Under the pieces are notes generated by a model. That model saw only the letters and a program-made list of their open reading frames with translations, did not search any database and was not told the origin of the DNA. From positions 37,564-101,563 of the forward strand of contig NZ_AJLL01000037.1 of NCBI RefSeq assembly GCF_000317225.1: a DNA stretch of 64,000 bases, written 5' to 3'. Source of the stretch: Fischerella thermalis PCC 7521. GTDB taxonomy: Bacteria > Cyanobacteriota > Cyanobacteriia > Cyanobacteriales > Nostocaceae. The position numbers and the translations under genes are program-made. Below are positions 21,046 to 30,166 of this stretch, one piece after another; the stretch's first letter is position 1, and each line of letters starts with the position of its first letter.

Positions 21046-21390
21046 TTAGTAACGTTTAGCCAGGGTTTTAGTTGTTACAGAAGGTTGGATAGGAAGTTTG
21101 ATGATGTTGGCAAGTTCCTGTAGCTGGTTGACTGCTTCAGCACCTTCTAACTTCATCAATTCGCGATCATCTCGCATTTCTGTCCAAGTAATTCCGTAAT
21201 CAGATACCAAGAACCGAATGAGGTGATTTTCTCCTAAGCTAACCATAAATGAAGCACTATTCATCTGGTCGCCGCATGTGTAACAAGACGCCGGGTATCC
21301 ACGTCGCTCTAGAACAATCGCTAAAGCTTGTAGATTCATCACTAGGTCTTGAACAAATTGCCGATGTTGTTGCGCTAGTCTTAGAAACAC
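21046..21390 (-). CDS. DUF1815-like conserved cyanobacterial protein
   Basis: 114 aa, GTG start confirmed by a perfect AGGAGG (complement of 21397-21402) six bases upstream. The protein is soluble and has two Cys in CYTCGDQMNSASF plus VSLGENHLIRFLVSDYGITW, which I recognise from memory as the DUF1815 family of short cyanobacterial proteins. The CxxC pair could bind metal or be redox active; this is inference. No operon partner is close. Function unknown. Confidence 0.8.
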   Translation of the reverse strand: MFLRLAQQHRQFVQDLVMNLQALAIVLERRGYPASCYTCGDQMNSASFMVSLGENHLIRFLVSDYGITWTEMRDDRELMKLEGAEAVNQLQELANIIKLPIQPSVTTKTLAKRY

Positions 21391-21402
21391 TAATTTCCTC
21401 CT

Positions 21403-22160
21403 AACACCACAGTTATGTGATCCCTTTTATATTTTCTTTAGATTTTCCCATCCACTGGTATTGTAAACTATTCATTACAATTCCCAGACAAAGAACTTTT
21501 AAGTCGTTACATACCTACCTAGCTTAAGGTAGTTGATTGCGGCTGGTACTGCCGTATCAAAATATTCAATTTGCAAACATCGAATATCGGACAGAACTGT
21601 CAAATTAAATATTATCTTTATCTTTATACATTTCTGTCAGGGTAGATGGCCGGTTAAAACGATCCGCTATAAGATTAACCCATATTTAGCACAAGTCAAC
21701 CACAGAAAAACTACAAATCTCTGCTAAATTTGCGATTTGCTGTCAAATATTCAATTTATCAATGGCAGTGACGCCATTTAGCTTTGATTTTTGTGGATTT
21801 GTGTTATGTAATGAGCTTGTGTGCTATCCAACAGCGTCAGTTGGTATGATCCAACTATTGATTTATTTATTACTTTCTCCTGGATACATAGAATTTAGTA
21901 GATGACCTTGGTGATTTGAGATTTGTGATATACCAGTAATATTTTTTACTGAATATTACTTGTACTATTACTTTACTTATCCACAATCCCAAAAAAAACT
22001 CAATTCGTTTGACTTACTTCCTGACGATAACTAAACGTTATCAGGTGATGTTGCCATTTCGGCAGTATTTAAGATTAAACCATTATTAAAATGTGATAAA
22101 TAATACTTTTCTAGGATTGGGATCGGGGAGCAGGAATTGGGAATAATATTCTTCTTAAAC
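21403..22160. other. Gene-free interval downstream of the flavoprotein gene
   Basis: About 760 bp. A 64-codon plus-strand frame at 21533 is not supported by a ribosome site or composition. An imperfect hairpin at 22020-22045 (CCTGACGATAAC / GTTATCAGG) could end minus-strand transcription from the flavoprotein gene. Nothing else recognised. Confidence 0.45.
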
Positions 22161-22196
22161 CTTCATCCTTCATCCTTCACCCTTCATCCTTCCCCT
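22161..22196. repeat. Heptamer short tandem repeat (CTTCATC)n
   Basis: Five consecutive 7-bp units (CTTCATC, CTTCATC, CTTCACC, CTTCATC, CTTCCCC) ending exactly where the stop codon of the next minus-strand gene begins. Heptanucleotide STRRs are a known feature of heterocystous cyanobacteria. Confidence 0.85.
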
Positions 22197-23924
22197 CTAG
22201 TACTTCCTTTCCTGTGGTTGAAACATTGTTATTGTTACTGGACGGTACTGAATATCAATTCCTGCTGCTGAGTAATAAGCCATTGTATGTTTGAGGAATT
22301 TCTCGTCATCTCGCTGAGTATAATCCTCACGAAAATGAGCGCCACGGCTTTCTCGGCGATTTAAGGCAGAAGCCAGAATCATTTGTCCGACAACCATTAA
22401 GCTTCGTAGTTCTAAAGCTTCAACAATTTCTGTATTCCAACATTTTCCTTTATCATCTAAGTATATCTGCGAATATTGTTGTTGCAGATGTTGTAATTTT
22501 TGCAGTCCTTCACTCATTAAATCTGCGGTGCGGAAAACACCGCAAAACTCAGTCATAGTGTCCTGAAATGCTTGACGGATTTGGTTAATCCGATACCGTC
22601 CTGGCTGATCTAACAAAGCCTGAATTTGTTGTTTAGCTTCGCTTAGGTAGCGTTGCTCGTCGATCTCTGGTAACTTACGATTTTGTACGTATTCTGCGAT
22701 CGCCGCCCCAGTTCTGCGTCCATAAACTACGCATTCTAGTAAAGAATTGCTACCAAGGCGGTTAGCACCATGCACAGAAACACAAGCAGTCTCACCAGCA
22801 GCAAAGAAACCTTCGACAAGATGATCCCCGCTACTACGGACTCGACCATCAGTGTTAACAGGGATACCACCCATACAATAGTGAATAGTAGGACGGACGG
22901 GCATCGGTTGAGTTACCGCATCCACACCCACTAGGCGATGGGCTTCTTCCCAACAGAAGGGAATGCGGCTCATAATTTTTTCCCTACCCATATGGCGCAA
23001 GTCAAGATAAACAAACGGACCACCAGCACTCCCATCAGGATGAATACCACGACCAGCACGAATTTCGTAAGCGATCGCCCGTGAGGTAATATCACGGGGA
23101 GCAAGTTCCATGCGACTGGGAGCATATCTAGCCATAAACCGTTCTCCCTCGCTGTTGATCAAATACGCCCCCTCACCACGCACCGCCTCCGAAATTAACA
23201 CCCCGACTGGATACAACCCCGTAGGATGAAACTGTACAAATTCCATATCTTCTAAAGGCAAACCAGCCAGTGCTGTCATAGCTAAACCGTCACCCGTAGA
23301 AGCATAATCGTTAGAAGTAGTGTTATATACTCGTCCATAACCACCAGTAGCAAACATGACAGCCTTAGCGCGGATTACCTCCACATGCCCATCTAAGATG
23401 TGATACATCACCACACCCTTTGCCTGATTTTCTTCCAAAATCAAGCGCATCACATACCATTCTTGATAAACTTGCACACCGTAGCGCCGCAAATTATTTA
23501 CCAATTCGTGCAAAATAGCATGACCAGTTTTATCAGCAGCGTAACAAGTACGATTGTGGGAATGTCCACCAAAAGCGCGTTGGGCAATTCGTCCATCACT
23601 CAACCGCGAAAACAACACACCCATGTGTTCTAAATCAATCACCACATCCGGCGCTTCCCGAGTCAGAATTTCGACTGCATCTTGATCTGCTAGGTAGTCA
23701 GAACCCTTGACTGTATCAAAGGCGTGTGCTTCCCAAGTATCAGCTGAGTCAACATTTTTTAGCGTCGCTGCAATTCCACCTTGAGCAGCAACAGAGTGAG
23801 AACGTATGGGGTGAGTTTTCGCAACCACAGCTATATTTAAACTGGGATTTTTCCTAGCTATTTCCACTGCGGCGCGACATCCTGCTAAGCCACCGCCAAT
23901 AATAATCACATCATGTTCCAGCAT
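22197..23924 (-). CDS. sdhA: Succinate dehydrogenase / fumarate reductase flavoprotein subunit
   Basis: 575 aa. The dinucleotide-binding motif [15 protein letters not shown] is at residues 10-24. [13 protein letters not shown] has His43 in the position that covalently binds FAD in succinate dehydrogenase and fumarate reductase, which separates it from the related L-aspartate oxidase encoded at 58346. [32 protein letters not shown] and [13 protein letters not shown] are the substrate and FAD signatures, and [11 protein letters not shown] closes the C-terminal domain. It oxidises succinate to fumarate and feeds electrons to plastoquinone at the thylakoid membrane, together with an iron-sulfur subunit that is not in this window. 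Cyanobacterial sdhA and sdhB are often unlinked, so this is not unusual. Confidence 0.92.
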   Translation of the reverse strand: MLEHDVIIIGGGLAGCRAAVEIARKNPSLNIAVVAKTHPIRSHSVAAQGGIAATLKNVDSADTWEAHAFDTVKGSDYLADQDAVEILTREAPDVVIDLEHMGVLFSRLSDGRIAQRAFGGHSHNRTCYAADKTGHAILHELVNNLRRYGVQVYQEWYVMRLILEENQAKGVVMYHILDGHVEVIRAKAVMFATGGYGRVYNTTSNDYASTGDGLAMTALAGLPLEDMEFVQFHPTGLYPVGVLISEAVRGEGAYLINSEGERFMARYAPSRMELAPRDITSRAIAYEIRAGRGIHPDGSAGGPFVYLDLRHMGREKIMSRIPFCWEEAHRLVGVDAVTQPMPVRPTIHYCMGGIPVNTDGRVRSSGDHLVEGFFAAGETACVSVHGANRLGSNSLLECVVYGRRTGAAIAEYVQNRKLPEIDEQRYLSEAKQQIQALLDQPGRYRINQIRQAFQDTMTEFCGVFRTADLMSEGLQKLQHLQQQYSQIYLDDKGKCWNTEIVEALELRSLMVVGQMILASALNRRESRGAHFREDYTQRDDEKFLKHTMAYYSAAGIDIQYRPVTITMFQPQERKY

Positions 23925-23989
23925 AATCAGCCCTCAACTGTAAAAAAAGCTGCTGTTCCATTGTAAGAACGCGATTAATTGCCATGTGC

Positions 23990-24020
23990 AAAAAATTCCC
24001 TGCCAACAGACAGGGAATTT
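23990..24020 (-). terminator. Rho-independent terminator of the small membrane protein gene
   Basis: Stem AAATTCCCTG (23993-24002) / CAGGGAATTT (24011-24020), 8-nt loop; read on the minus strand it ends in a run of six T. It lies 47 bp after the stop at 24067 and just upstream of sdhA. Confidence 0.88.
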
Positions 24021-24066
24021 GTGTATAATATCCAGTCTTCAATCTAAATCTAAAATCTAAAATTTA

Positions 24067-24381
24067 TTAGCTGGTTGCTTCTACAGGTTTTTGCTGAGAA
24101 GCATTACCAGGCATTGGTTCCATTTTTGTTCCTGGTTCCATAGGAGCCAATTCTATATGATTTAACAAAGTGGTTACAAAAGCAAAAAGCAAGAAAGGTA
24201 GAGATAACAAAACAACCAGCCCAACCGCAGCTAAGGCATAAACTGGACGTCTTGCACCCATTAGGGCTAGGGCTGATGCCAAACTAACGGTAATCGTAAT
24301 CAACCAAACAATAATTTGACCGTAAATATCACCAAAGGTAAGAGTGCAGACAAATCTATACTTTTGAATGTTATTTATCAT
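24067..24381 (-). CDS. Small two-helix membrane protein, conserved hypothetical
   Basis: 104 aa from the ATG at 24381; an in-frame start at 24483 would add 34 polar residues. The inner start is preferred because AGAGG lies 8 nt before it and the sequence from MINNIQKYRF has the usual look of an N-terminus. Two hydrophobic segments, IIVWLITITVSLASALALMG and ALAAVGLVVLLSLPFLLFAF, span the membrane; the C-terminal tail is Pro/Glu-rich and polar. No function recognised. It is monocistronic, with its own terminator. Confidence 0.65.
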   Translation of the reverse strand: MINNIQKYRFVCTLTFGDIYGQIIVWLITITVSLASALALMGARRPVYALAAVGLVVLLSLPFLLFAFVTTLLNHIELAPMEPGTKMEPMPGNASQQKPVEATS

Positions 24382-24483
24382 TTTATTTGCCTCTAGTATC
24401 TCCTTAGGTTCTACGTTAGAACCAGGTTTGAATTTTCGACAATTTCTAAATATTTTTGAAACAATTGTAATATGACTTAACAA

Positions 24484-24837
24484 TTGATACTGTCTTCAGA
24501 TAGAGTAATTCTCAAACTAAATCACTCTTTGGATATGTATCTTTGCTCAGACCAAAAACTATGTGTAAAGTATCAATGAGGTTACTTTCAACTTGTGTGA
24601 AATTCATATACTAATCCTAAATAATTTGTGCAATTATCTGCTTCCCTTCCTCTGTGTTCTCTGTCTGTGTTTTTGCCGTTTTTACTCACAATTCATTTTC
24701 ACCAATCAAATAGAACATCTTCTGCTCCAACAACCATTGCTATATCTGGTCGAAGTCTACTATTTTGAGTACTTTCCTCACTAAAAACAGGTATAGTTAA
24801 TATTTGTTGAATAGTTCTAAATTCTGTAACAACACCT
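24484..24837. other. Gene-free divergent interval
   Basis: It contains TTCATTTTCACCAAT at 24692-24706, the dispersed remnant also found at 6144-6158, preceded by a CTCTGTGTTCTCTGTC segment typical of degenerate cyanobacterial repeats. Promoters for the genes on both sides should be here, but none is clear. Confidence 0.45.
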
Positions 24838-25515
24838 ATGACAACACCATCCTACATTTTTCTAGCTGGAGCCAGTCGAGGCGTAGGACGAGAAATAGCC
24901 CAATGCTTGACCTCGCAACAATTTAAGGTAAAAGCACTTTTGAGAACTGATGCAACTCGCCATGAATTAGAAACAATGGGAATTGCAGTGGTTCTGGGAG
25001 ATGCGATGAATGTTGAGGATGTCGAACGTGCAATGTTGGGAGATGAACCTATTGATGCTGTGATCACAACAATTGGTGGTTTAGCCAAAGATAGCACTAG
25101 AGCAGATTATATAGGTAATAAAAATCTCATTGATGTGGCGGTGAAAGCAAAAGTGAAAAAGTTTATTTTGGTAACTTCTATTGGTAGTGGTAATAGTGTT
25201 GTCGCTTTATCTCCGCAAATACTGGAAGCACTACAGCCGGTTTTAATTGATAAGGAAAAAGCCGAACAACATTTAATAGGCAGTGGACTGAATTACACTA
25301 TTATTCGTCCTGGTGGATTACAGTCTGAATCGGCAACTGGGAATGGAGTTTTAACCGAAGATCCACGCATTGCTGGTATGATTCATCGCGCCGATGTGGC
25401 ACAGTTAGTTTGCCGTTGTTTAAATTCTGATGCTGCTAATAATAAAATTTTGTCAGCAGTAGATGCAAACATGCTGTTTGGACAACCACAGTTTGAAAAA
25501 TTTAACGTGGATTGA
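24838..25515 (+). CDS. NAD(P)-binding atypical short-chain dehydrogenase (NmrA-like)
   Basis: 225 aa, one Rossmann domain. FLAGASRGVGREIAQ is the glycine-rich nucleotide loop, followed by the second strand VKALLRTD (Arg favours NADP). VVLGDAMNVEDVERAM and DAVITTIGGL are the family's conserved acidic and Gly segments, and KKFILVTSIGSGNS carries the catalytic-position Ser without the usual YxxxK. RPGGLQSE resembles plant and cyanobacterial atypical SDRs involved in quinone or pigment metabolism and in complex I assembly. The substrate is not known. The next gene begins 61 bp later on the same strand and could be co-transcribed. Confidence 0.82.
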   Translation: MTTPSYIFLAGASRGVGREIAQCLTSQQFKVKALLRTDATRHELETMGIAVVLGDAMNVEDVERAMLGDEPIDAVITTIGGLAKDSTRADYIGNKNLIDVAVKAKVKKFILVTSIGSGNSVVALSPQILEALQPVLIDKEKAEQHLIGSGLNYTIIRPGGLQSESATGNGVLTEDPRIAGMIHRADVAQLVCRCLNSDAANNKILSAVDANMLFGQPQFEKFNVD

Positions 25516-25576
25516 TTTGAGAAAATTTTGCTTGGCAGTTAAGATTTGATATGAGTAACGTAAGATACCCTTTGAC

Positions 25577-26560
25577 ATGACTGTTCGTGCTTTTTTTCAA
25601 GCAGCAAAAGTCGAGAGTGCTGAGTCTCCTTACGATACGATTTATCTCAAAATCTTGTATCCAGCACAGATGTCAGGCAGCCATACAGAAAAGAATATGG
25701 GAATTGTGCCTGCCGATCGCCAAAAAGCCCCCTTTCCAGTGGTGATTTTTTTTAACGGGTTTAACTGTGAAGCCCATATATACCAATGGCTAGCAGTTAA
25801 ACTGGTTGAACGTGGGCTGGTGGTGGTTACATTTAACTGGGTTACCGAAAATCTTCCCGGAGTAGTAAGCCTGACTCCAGGAGTGGATGTCACCACATGG
25901 AAGCCTGAAATTTATGGTACTGTTCCCACTGCTTCTGCTTTACCTACATTGCTAGCAAAACTAGAACAGTTGCAAGCAGAGGGTATCTTAACTGGAATGC
26001 TGGACTTAGAAAGGGTTATTTTAGGTGGACACTCCGCAGGTGGGAGAGTAGCGATAGAAAACGCCAACCCCAGTTTTTTCCCACAGGTAGCAGCATCTTT
26101 TGCTTATGCTGCCCATTCTATGGGAGGAACAATAATGGGATACGAACCTGGTAAGATTTTGCCTTTACCGGATTCTCTACCAATGTTATTGATCGGGGGA
26201 ACTTGTGATGGAGTGATTACTAACAGTAGCGATCGCTATGGGATCACTTCAGGCGATCCAACTACTGCTGTGATGCGTACATTCCAAGAAGCAATTGCTG
26301 GTGGAAGAAATGATAGCTATTTGGTGTTTCTAGAGGGAGCAAATCATTTTACAATTGCTAATCCTTTCGATTTTACCACAGGTAGAGCATTTCTAGATTT
26401 TCCAACTACCCAAAGTCCAGAAGCATTACAGTTATTAATAGCAGATATAATTGGTTTATTTATTGATGCCCATGTTTGCCATCAAGCGAAAGCATTTAAT
26501 GAATTGAATCGATTATTGAATAATTCCAATACTTTGATTCAATCATGGCAAAGTAAGTAA
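25577..26560 (+). CDS. Alpha/beta hydrolase, chlorophyllase / dienelactone-hydrolase-like
   Basis: 327 aa, ATG start. PVVIFFNGFNCEAHIY gives the oxyanion-hole strand and loop, ILGGHSAGGRVAIE the nucleophile elbow (GHSAGG, Ser near residue 156), MLLIGGTCDGVI the region of the acid residue and EGANHFTI the catalytic His. There is no signal peptide. Chlorophyllase-type proteins share this layout; whether it de-esterifies chlorophyll or another ester cannot be told. Together with the upstream SDR it may form a two-gene unit. Confidence 0.82.
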   Translation: MTVRAFFQAAKVESAESPYDTIYLKILYPAQMSGSHTEKNMGIVPADRQKAPFPVVIFFNGFNCEAHIYQWLAVKLVERGLVVVTFNWVTENLPGVVSLTPGVDVTTWKPEIYGTVPTASALPTLLAKLEQLQAEGILTGMLDLERVILGGHSAGGRVAIENANPSFFPQVAASFAYAAHSMGGTIMGYEPGKILPLPDSLPMLLIGGTCDGVITNSSDRYGITSGDPTTAVMRTFQEAIAGGRNDSYLVFLEGANHFTIANPFDFTTGRAFLDFPTTQSPEALQLLIADIIGLFIDAHVCHQAKAFNELNRLLNNSNTLIQSWQSK

Positions 26561-26601
26561 TTAAATCCAATATCAATGTTTATCTGTGTTTATCGGTGTT
26601 A

Positions 26602-26818
26602 ATCGGTGTTCGTTATTTCTTGATTTTTGGTTGTGGTTGCAAGTTATTTCGATAGTCCGATGATTTTTGGGAAGGCGAACACAGATGAACACAGATACAC
26701 ACTGATGATTTATCGGTGTTCGTTATTTCTTGATTTTTGGTTGTAGCTGGAAGTCATCTCGACAGTCCAATAATTTTTGGGAAAACGAACACAGATGCAC
26801 ACAGATACACACTGATGA
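26602..26818. repeat. Tandem pair of a 107-bp GAACACAGAT repeat, period 110 bp
   Basis: Copies at 26602-26708 and 26712-26818. Each starts ATCGGTGTTCGTTATTTC, has TTGATTTTTGGTTG in the centre and TTTTTGGGAA followed by CGAACACAGATG, and ends with ACACACTGATGA. The ends are inverted relatives of each other (ATCGGTGTTCG against CGAACACAGAT), so each unit is a small palindromic element. Confidence 0.85.
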
Positions 26819-26821
26819 GCT

Positions 26822-27262
26822 TTATTCTCCGGAGATTTGACAAAATACAGTTCTTTTACGTGGCCCATCCAATTCAAAAAATAAGACAGATTGATAAGTT
26901 CCCAAAGCTAATTTGCCATTAACAATAGGAATTATTTCACTGTTATTCAGTATCATTGCCATGAGATGAGAATGGGCATTCATTGGTTCATCTGGTGGAA
27001 TATTTTTTCTTAGATGCAAGTCGTTATGTAAGTAGTGGTCTGATTCTGGTGCTATTTTTTCTAAAAAAACTTTGATATCTGTTAATAATCTTTCTTCATA
27101 TTCATTAATAGCCAAGGCAGTTGTTGTATGTCGAGAAAAAACTAAGACTTGACCATTTTGAATTGGTGTTGAAGAAATCATCGCATCAATTTGAGGAGTG
27201 ATATTATGAATGTTAATTCCTTGATTAGTTTCTAATTCAATGAATTTGTTGATAATGGGCAT
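26822..27262 (-). CDS. YjbQ / UPF0047 family protein
   Basis: 146 aa from the ATG at 27262 (MPIINKFIEL); a TTG 11 codons upstream is less likely. SRHTTTALAINEYEERLL, HYLHNDLHLR, NAHSHLMAMIL and LGTYQSVLFFELDGPRKR are the UPF0047/YjbQ signatures with the conserved His residues. Family members are small trimeric proteins; weak thiamine-phosphate synthase activity has been described for YjbQ, but the physiological role is unclear. The stop codon lies 3 bp from the repeat pair at 26602. Confidence 0.9.
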   Translation of the reverse strand: MPIINKFIELETNQGINIHNITPQIDAMISSTPIQNGQVLVFSRHTTTALAINEYEERLLTDIKVFLEKIAPESDHYLHNDLHLRKNIPPDEPMNAHSHLMAMILNNSEIIPIVNGKLALGTYQSVLFFELDGPRKRTVFCQISGE

Positions 27263-27398
27263 TTTTGTAAATTTTAAATTTAAAAATATTACCAAGATTC
27301 ATAATAACATTAGAATAACTAACCACTAAGGCTCTAAGGCTCCAAGAAATTAATTAATTCTTTGTTTATTAGTGTTTTTGTGTTTAAGCACTCAAATT

Positions 27399-28586
27399 TT
27401 AACTATTAACAATCTTTTTCAAACCTCTAACTAGTCTTTCTATCCCCTCTTTTGCTGTCTGTTTTTGCAATGCACCATAGGCAACACGCAGATAACATCC
27501 CTGATGCATACCAAAGGTAGTTCCAGGAATAACTGCAACTTGATGTTGTTGAATTAATCTTTTGACTAATTCAAAGGGTTCTATTTCGGTGTTAACTTTG
27601 AGAAAGAAATAGAAGGCACCATCAGCAGCAGCAATTTTACACAATCCTTCTAAAGACTGGAGAGAATCAATTACCAATCCTCGCACTTGAGCGATCGCTG
27701 CAATATTATTTCGCAAATATTCTGGTTTTGCCTGCAAGGCACCCAAGGCTGCATACTGGGAAACTACAGGCGGACAAATTAGATTTGTATCCTGGACTTT
27801 TTTAACGTCGACAAGCAGGTGTTTGGGGATCACCATATAACCGATGCGCCAGCTAGCAAAACCGTAGGCTTTGGAAAGGCTATACAGAGAAATAGTGTAC
27901 TCACTACTATTAGGAAATGCACCAGGGGAAGTGTGTTTGACTCCGTTATAGGTGAAGTATTCATAGGCTTCATCGCTAATGTGGTAGATACCGCGATCGC
28001 GACAAATTTGATTGACTGCTTGTAAGGCTGCTTGGCTATATACAACCCCAGTGGGATTGTTAGGAGAAATTGTCACTATAGCTTTTGTTTTTGGAGTGAT
28101 AGCCTGGGCGATCGCATCGGGACGTAGTTGATAATTTTCATCGGTTTCTACTAAGACTGGATGACACCCTGCCATAGTAATTGCCATTTCATGGTTGAAA
28201 TAGTAGGGTGTATTCAGAATAATTTCATCCCCGATATTAGTAATAGCAAGAATGGCGTTGAGAAAGCCCATGTTGCTACCAGCAGTCACAACAATACTAT
28301 TGTTTGTATTGATTTCAATATTGTTAAAAGTTTGTAATTTTTCTGTAATTGCTGTTAGTAATGGTGGTATTCCTTCTACAGTTTTGTAGAGATGATTTTT
28401 TGGTTCAGCTAAAAATTTTGGTAAATATTCAATGGCTTCTGGTGGTGGCGCGTAAGCAACAACACCTTGCCCTAAGGAAATGGTGCCGGGATTGTTTTTG
28501 ATCAATTCGCTGACTACAGGTATAATCGGCGACTGTACCGCCTCCATCCGAGAGGTAAGATTTTGCCTGATAATAACTTGATTCAT
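27399..28586 (-). CDS. PLP-dependent class I/II aminotransferase
   Basis: 395 aa, ATG start. The fold-type I layout is complete: SLGQGVVAYAPP near the N-terminus, TAGSNMGFLNAI, ITISPNNPTGVVYS-type loop (SPNNPTG) with the cofactor-contacting Asn, ISDEAYEYF with the Asp that pairs with the pyridine nitrogen, and SLSKAYGFASWRIGY with the Schiff-base Lys. RVAYGAL near the end holds the Arg that binds the alpha-carboxylate. It probably transaminates aspartate, an aromatic amino acid or methionine-pathway keto acids; sequence alone does not decide. It stands alone, 136 bp upstream of the YjbQ gene on the same strand. Confidence 0.88.
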   Translation of the reverse strand: MNQVIIRQNLTSRMEAVQSPIIPVVSELIKNNPGTISLGQGVVAYAPPPEAIEYLPKFLAEPKNHLYKTVEGIPPLLTAITEKLQTFNNIEINTNNSIVVTAGSNMGFLNAILAITNIGDEIILNTPYYFNHEMAITMAGCHPVLVETDENYQLRPDAIAQAITPKTKAIVTISPNNPTGVVYSQAALQAVNQICRDRGIYHISDEAYEYFTYNGVKHTSPGAFPNSSEYTISLYSLSKAYGFASWRIGYMVIPKHLLVDVKKVQDTNLICPPVVSQYAALGALQAKPEYLRNNIAAIAQVRGLVIDSLQSLEGLCKIAAADGAFYFFLKVNTEIEPFELVKRLIQQHQVAVIPGTTFGMHQGCYLRVAYGALQKQTAKEGIERLVRGLKKIVNS

Positions 28587-28773
28587 TGAATGCGATCGCT
28601 ACATAGTAAATATTTGATAACTGCAATCAAAATAGTTTAATTGATCCTCATCATATGTCATTATTAGTAGATTCATAGTTCTGTTGGTTTTAGTGCATGA
28701 AAGGCGGCTGCGGAAGTCAAACTTTAAGCAAGTGCCTTTCTGCCGTATCTAAAAATTTATTGCTACACAAAAA

Positions 28774-28832
28774 TTTAGTCACACCACTCAGCTTATCTAT
28801 CTATGATAAACAGATCTAGTGGTGTGACTAAA
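28774..28832 (-). terminator. Large perfect-stem hairpin downstream of a small minus-strand gene
   Basis: 15-bp perfect arms TTTAGTCACACCACT (28774-28788) and AGTGGTGTGACTAAA (28818-28832), with a 29-nt loop that itself holds TTATC/GATAA arms. On the minus strand the stem is followed by TTTTT, so it can terminate the gene ending at 28861. The size is unusual for a plain terminator. Confidence 0.65.
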
Positions 28833-28860
28833 ACTAAGTCCGATTTAGCTAAATGCATCG

Positions 28861-29064
28861 TTACCAGTCTTGGAAATGCCCGAGCATAGAGCGATCATCG
28901 TCTGGAATTCGCGTTGGTACACCTAAGTGTTTGCGAGCTTCTTGCTCTGCTAGGTTTCGGTCTTTCTCATTGTTAAACTGCCCTTCTTCCAGTAGATATT
29001 TGCTGCGTGCTGCCTTGTCACGGGAAGGCACAGAGCCATTTTTCCATTTATACTTAAAGCCCAT
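28861..29064 (-). CDS. Small basic/acidic soluble protein, hypothetical
   Basis: 67 aa from the ATG at 29064 (MGFKYKWKNGSVPSRDK); an in-frame start at 29106 adds 14 residues that look like 5' untranslated sequence, and GAGG lies about 12 nt before the inner ATG. Highly charged, no Cys, ending DDRSMLGHFQDW. Charge pattern and codon use look like a real protein, whereas the overlapping plus-strand frame (28853-29116) is Ser/Arg-rich shadow sequence. A strong hairpin with a T-run follows. No family recognised. Confidence 0.6.
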   Translation of the reverse strand: MGFKYKWKNGSVPSRDKAARSKYLLEEGQFNNEKDRNLAEQEARKHLGVPTRIPDDDRSMLGHFQDW

Positions 29065-29422
29065 GAGCAAGCAATGCCTCAACTTTATATTCAAGTTTAA
29101 TTTCATCGATTACTAAGATTACCGTTCCTAGTACTGGGTAAGGTGGTTATTAGAGACGATATTCCCAACACTGATATTGATTTGTACCAAAAATGATTGA
29201 CACTCCTACTACAGTTCTATAGTTAGAGACCATGAGTGTCTAAAACTCATACAGTAATTAGTAACTAAAAGCTACTAATTTGTAGAGGCCAAAAACCAAA
29301 CAGTTTTCAATTGACATTACTCATCACTCTCATTACCTTGTACCATGCGTGGTATCGGTATATTTGTAGTAAAGCCAATAAAAACTTAAGCTGAAGCGAA
29401 GCAAGTTTAAGGAGTCAGATCT
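29065..29422. other. Gene-free interval
   Basis: About 360 bp with no credible frame. ACTCCTACTACAG and GAGTGTCTAAAACTC form weak inverted segments near 29210-29255. Nothing else recognised. Confidence 0.4.
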
Positions 29423-29635
29423 TCAATCTTGGATAATCAAAATTTTTTGCTCCAAATAATGCTGAAGCAAACGATCACTCTTGATAAATTGCCGTATTTC
29501 AGTTAGCTGATCGCTGTTAATTTCAGTTACTCCAGGAACAAAACATATTCCCAAAATAAATATCTGAGGTGGGAGATATTTCCCTGTTTGTTTATATTTT
29601 ACTGTTGCCACAAGCTCACCATTTTTTCTAAACAA
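29423..29635 (-). CDS. Possible small protein, doubtful
   Basis: 70 aa from a TTG at 29635, the only start within the frame before a stop; no ribosome site. The sequence (KNGELVATVKYKQTGKYLPP, then IRQFIKSDRLLQHYLEQK) has a natural amino-acid mix and could be a real small protein or the tail of a decayed one. No family recognised. Confidence 0.35.
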   Translation of the reverse strand: MFRKNGELVATVKYKQTGKYLPPQIFILGICFVPGVTEINSDQLTEIRQFIKSDRLLQHYLEQKILIIQD

Positions 29636-29776
29636 ATGTGTAGTGTAAATCTTCTATTGGGCAGTTGCTGTGGACAAGTAGGCTATGCTGGATCATGTGA
29701 CTAATGCCCGATAGAAACATACAGATTATATTCAAATTGCTTCATTGAAAAACCCTTAAGAGATTCCTGAGGAAAT

Positions 29777-30034
29777 TTAGTTACTATCACAGGCTTGTGA
29801 TTTGTATTTCATAATTACAGGTTTAACTAGAGACATGGGTGGTAATTTGGCAGATGTTTGTAGCAAACTCCACAATTCTTCTTTCCATTTAAGATTTAAA
29901 ACTTCTGGGTTTTTGATTTCCAAAGCTTTCAGACATTTAATTATGTCTTTCTTCCTTAATGAATTTGGCTCTACTTCTAAAGCTACAAAACGAGCAAAGC
30001 TAGGTGATACAACTAGAGGCATTTCAAAATTCAT
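29777..30034 (-). CDS. Small hypothetical protein
   Basis: 85 aa, ATG preceded by GAGG with suitable spacing, which favours it over the overlapping plus-strand frame (29802-30038). It contains SFARFVALEVEPNSLRKKDI and a helical stretch EVLNLKWKEELWSLLQ; no membrane segment. It lies 133 bp downstream of the RNA-binding protein gene on the same strand and might share its transcript. Function not recognised. Confidence 0.55.
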   Translation of the reverse strand: MNFEMPLVVSPSFARFVALEVEPNSLRKKDIIKCLKALEIKNPEVLNLKWKEELWSLLQTSAKLPPMSLVKPVIMKYKSQACDSN

Positions 30035-30166
30035 TTAGACCTCACGGGAATATAAAACTAGTTAAATTAATTACACTTGGTCATGAATGGGGCTGAGGAA
30101 TTAAACCATGGGTTACCAGCAGGAGGTAAACATGCTAATGGAATAAACAGCCTACAAATTAGACGA

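Noticed and set aside
21533..21727. 64-codon plus-strand frame in the gap before the flavoprotein gene
   Set aside because: No ribosome site or family resemblance.
24382..24483. N-terminal extension of the small membrane protein to 24483
   Set aside because: The extra 34 residues are polar and unlike the rest, and the inner ATG has the better ribosome site.
28853..29116. 87-codon plus-strand frame opposite the small charged protein
   Set aside because: Ser/Arg/Cys-rich composition typical of an antisense frame; no ribosome site.
29802..30038. 78-codon plus-strand frame opposite the gene at 29777
   Set aside because: The minus-strand frame has a properly spaced GAGG and a more natural composition.
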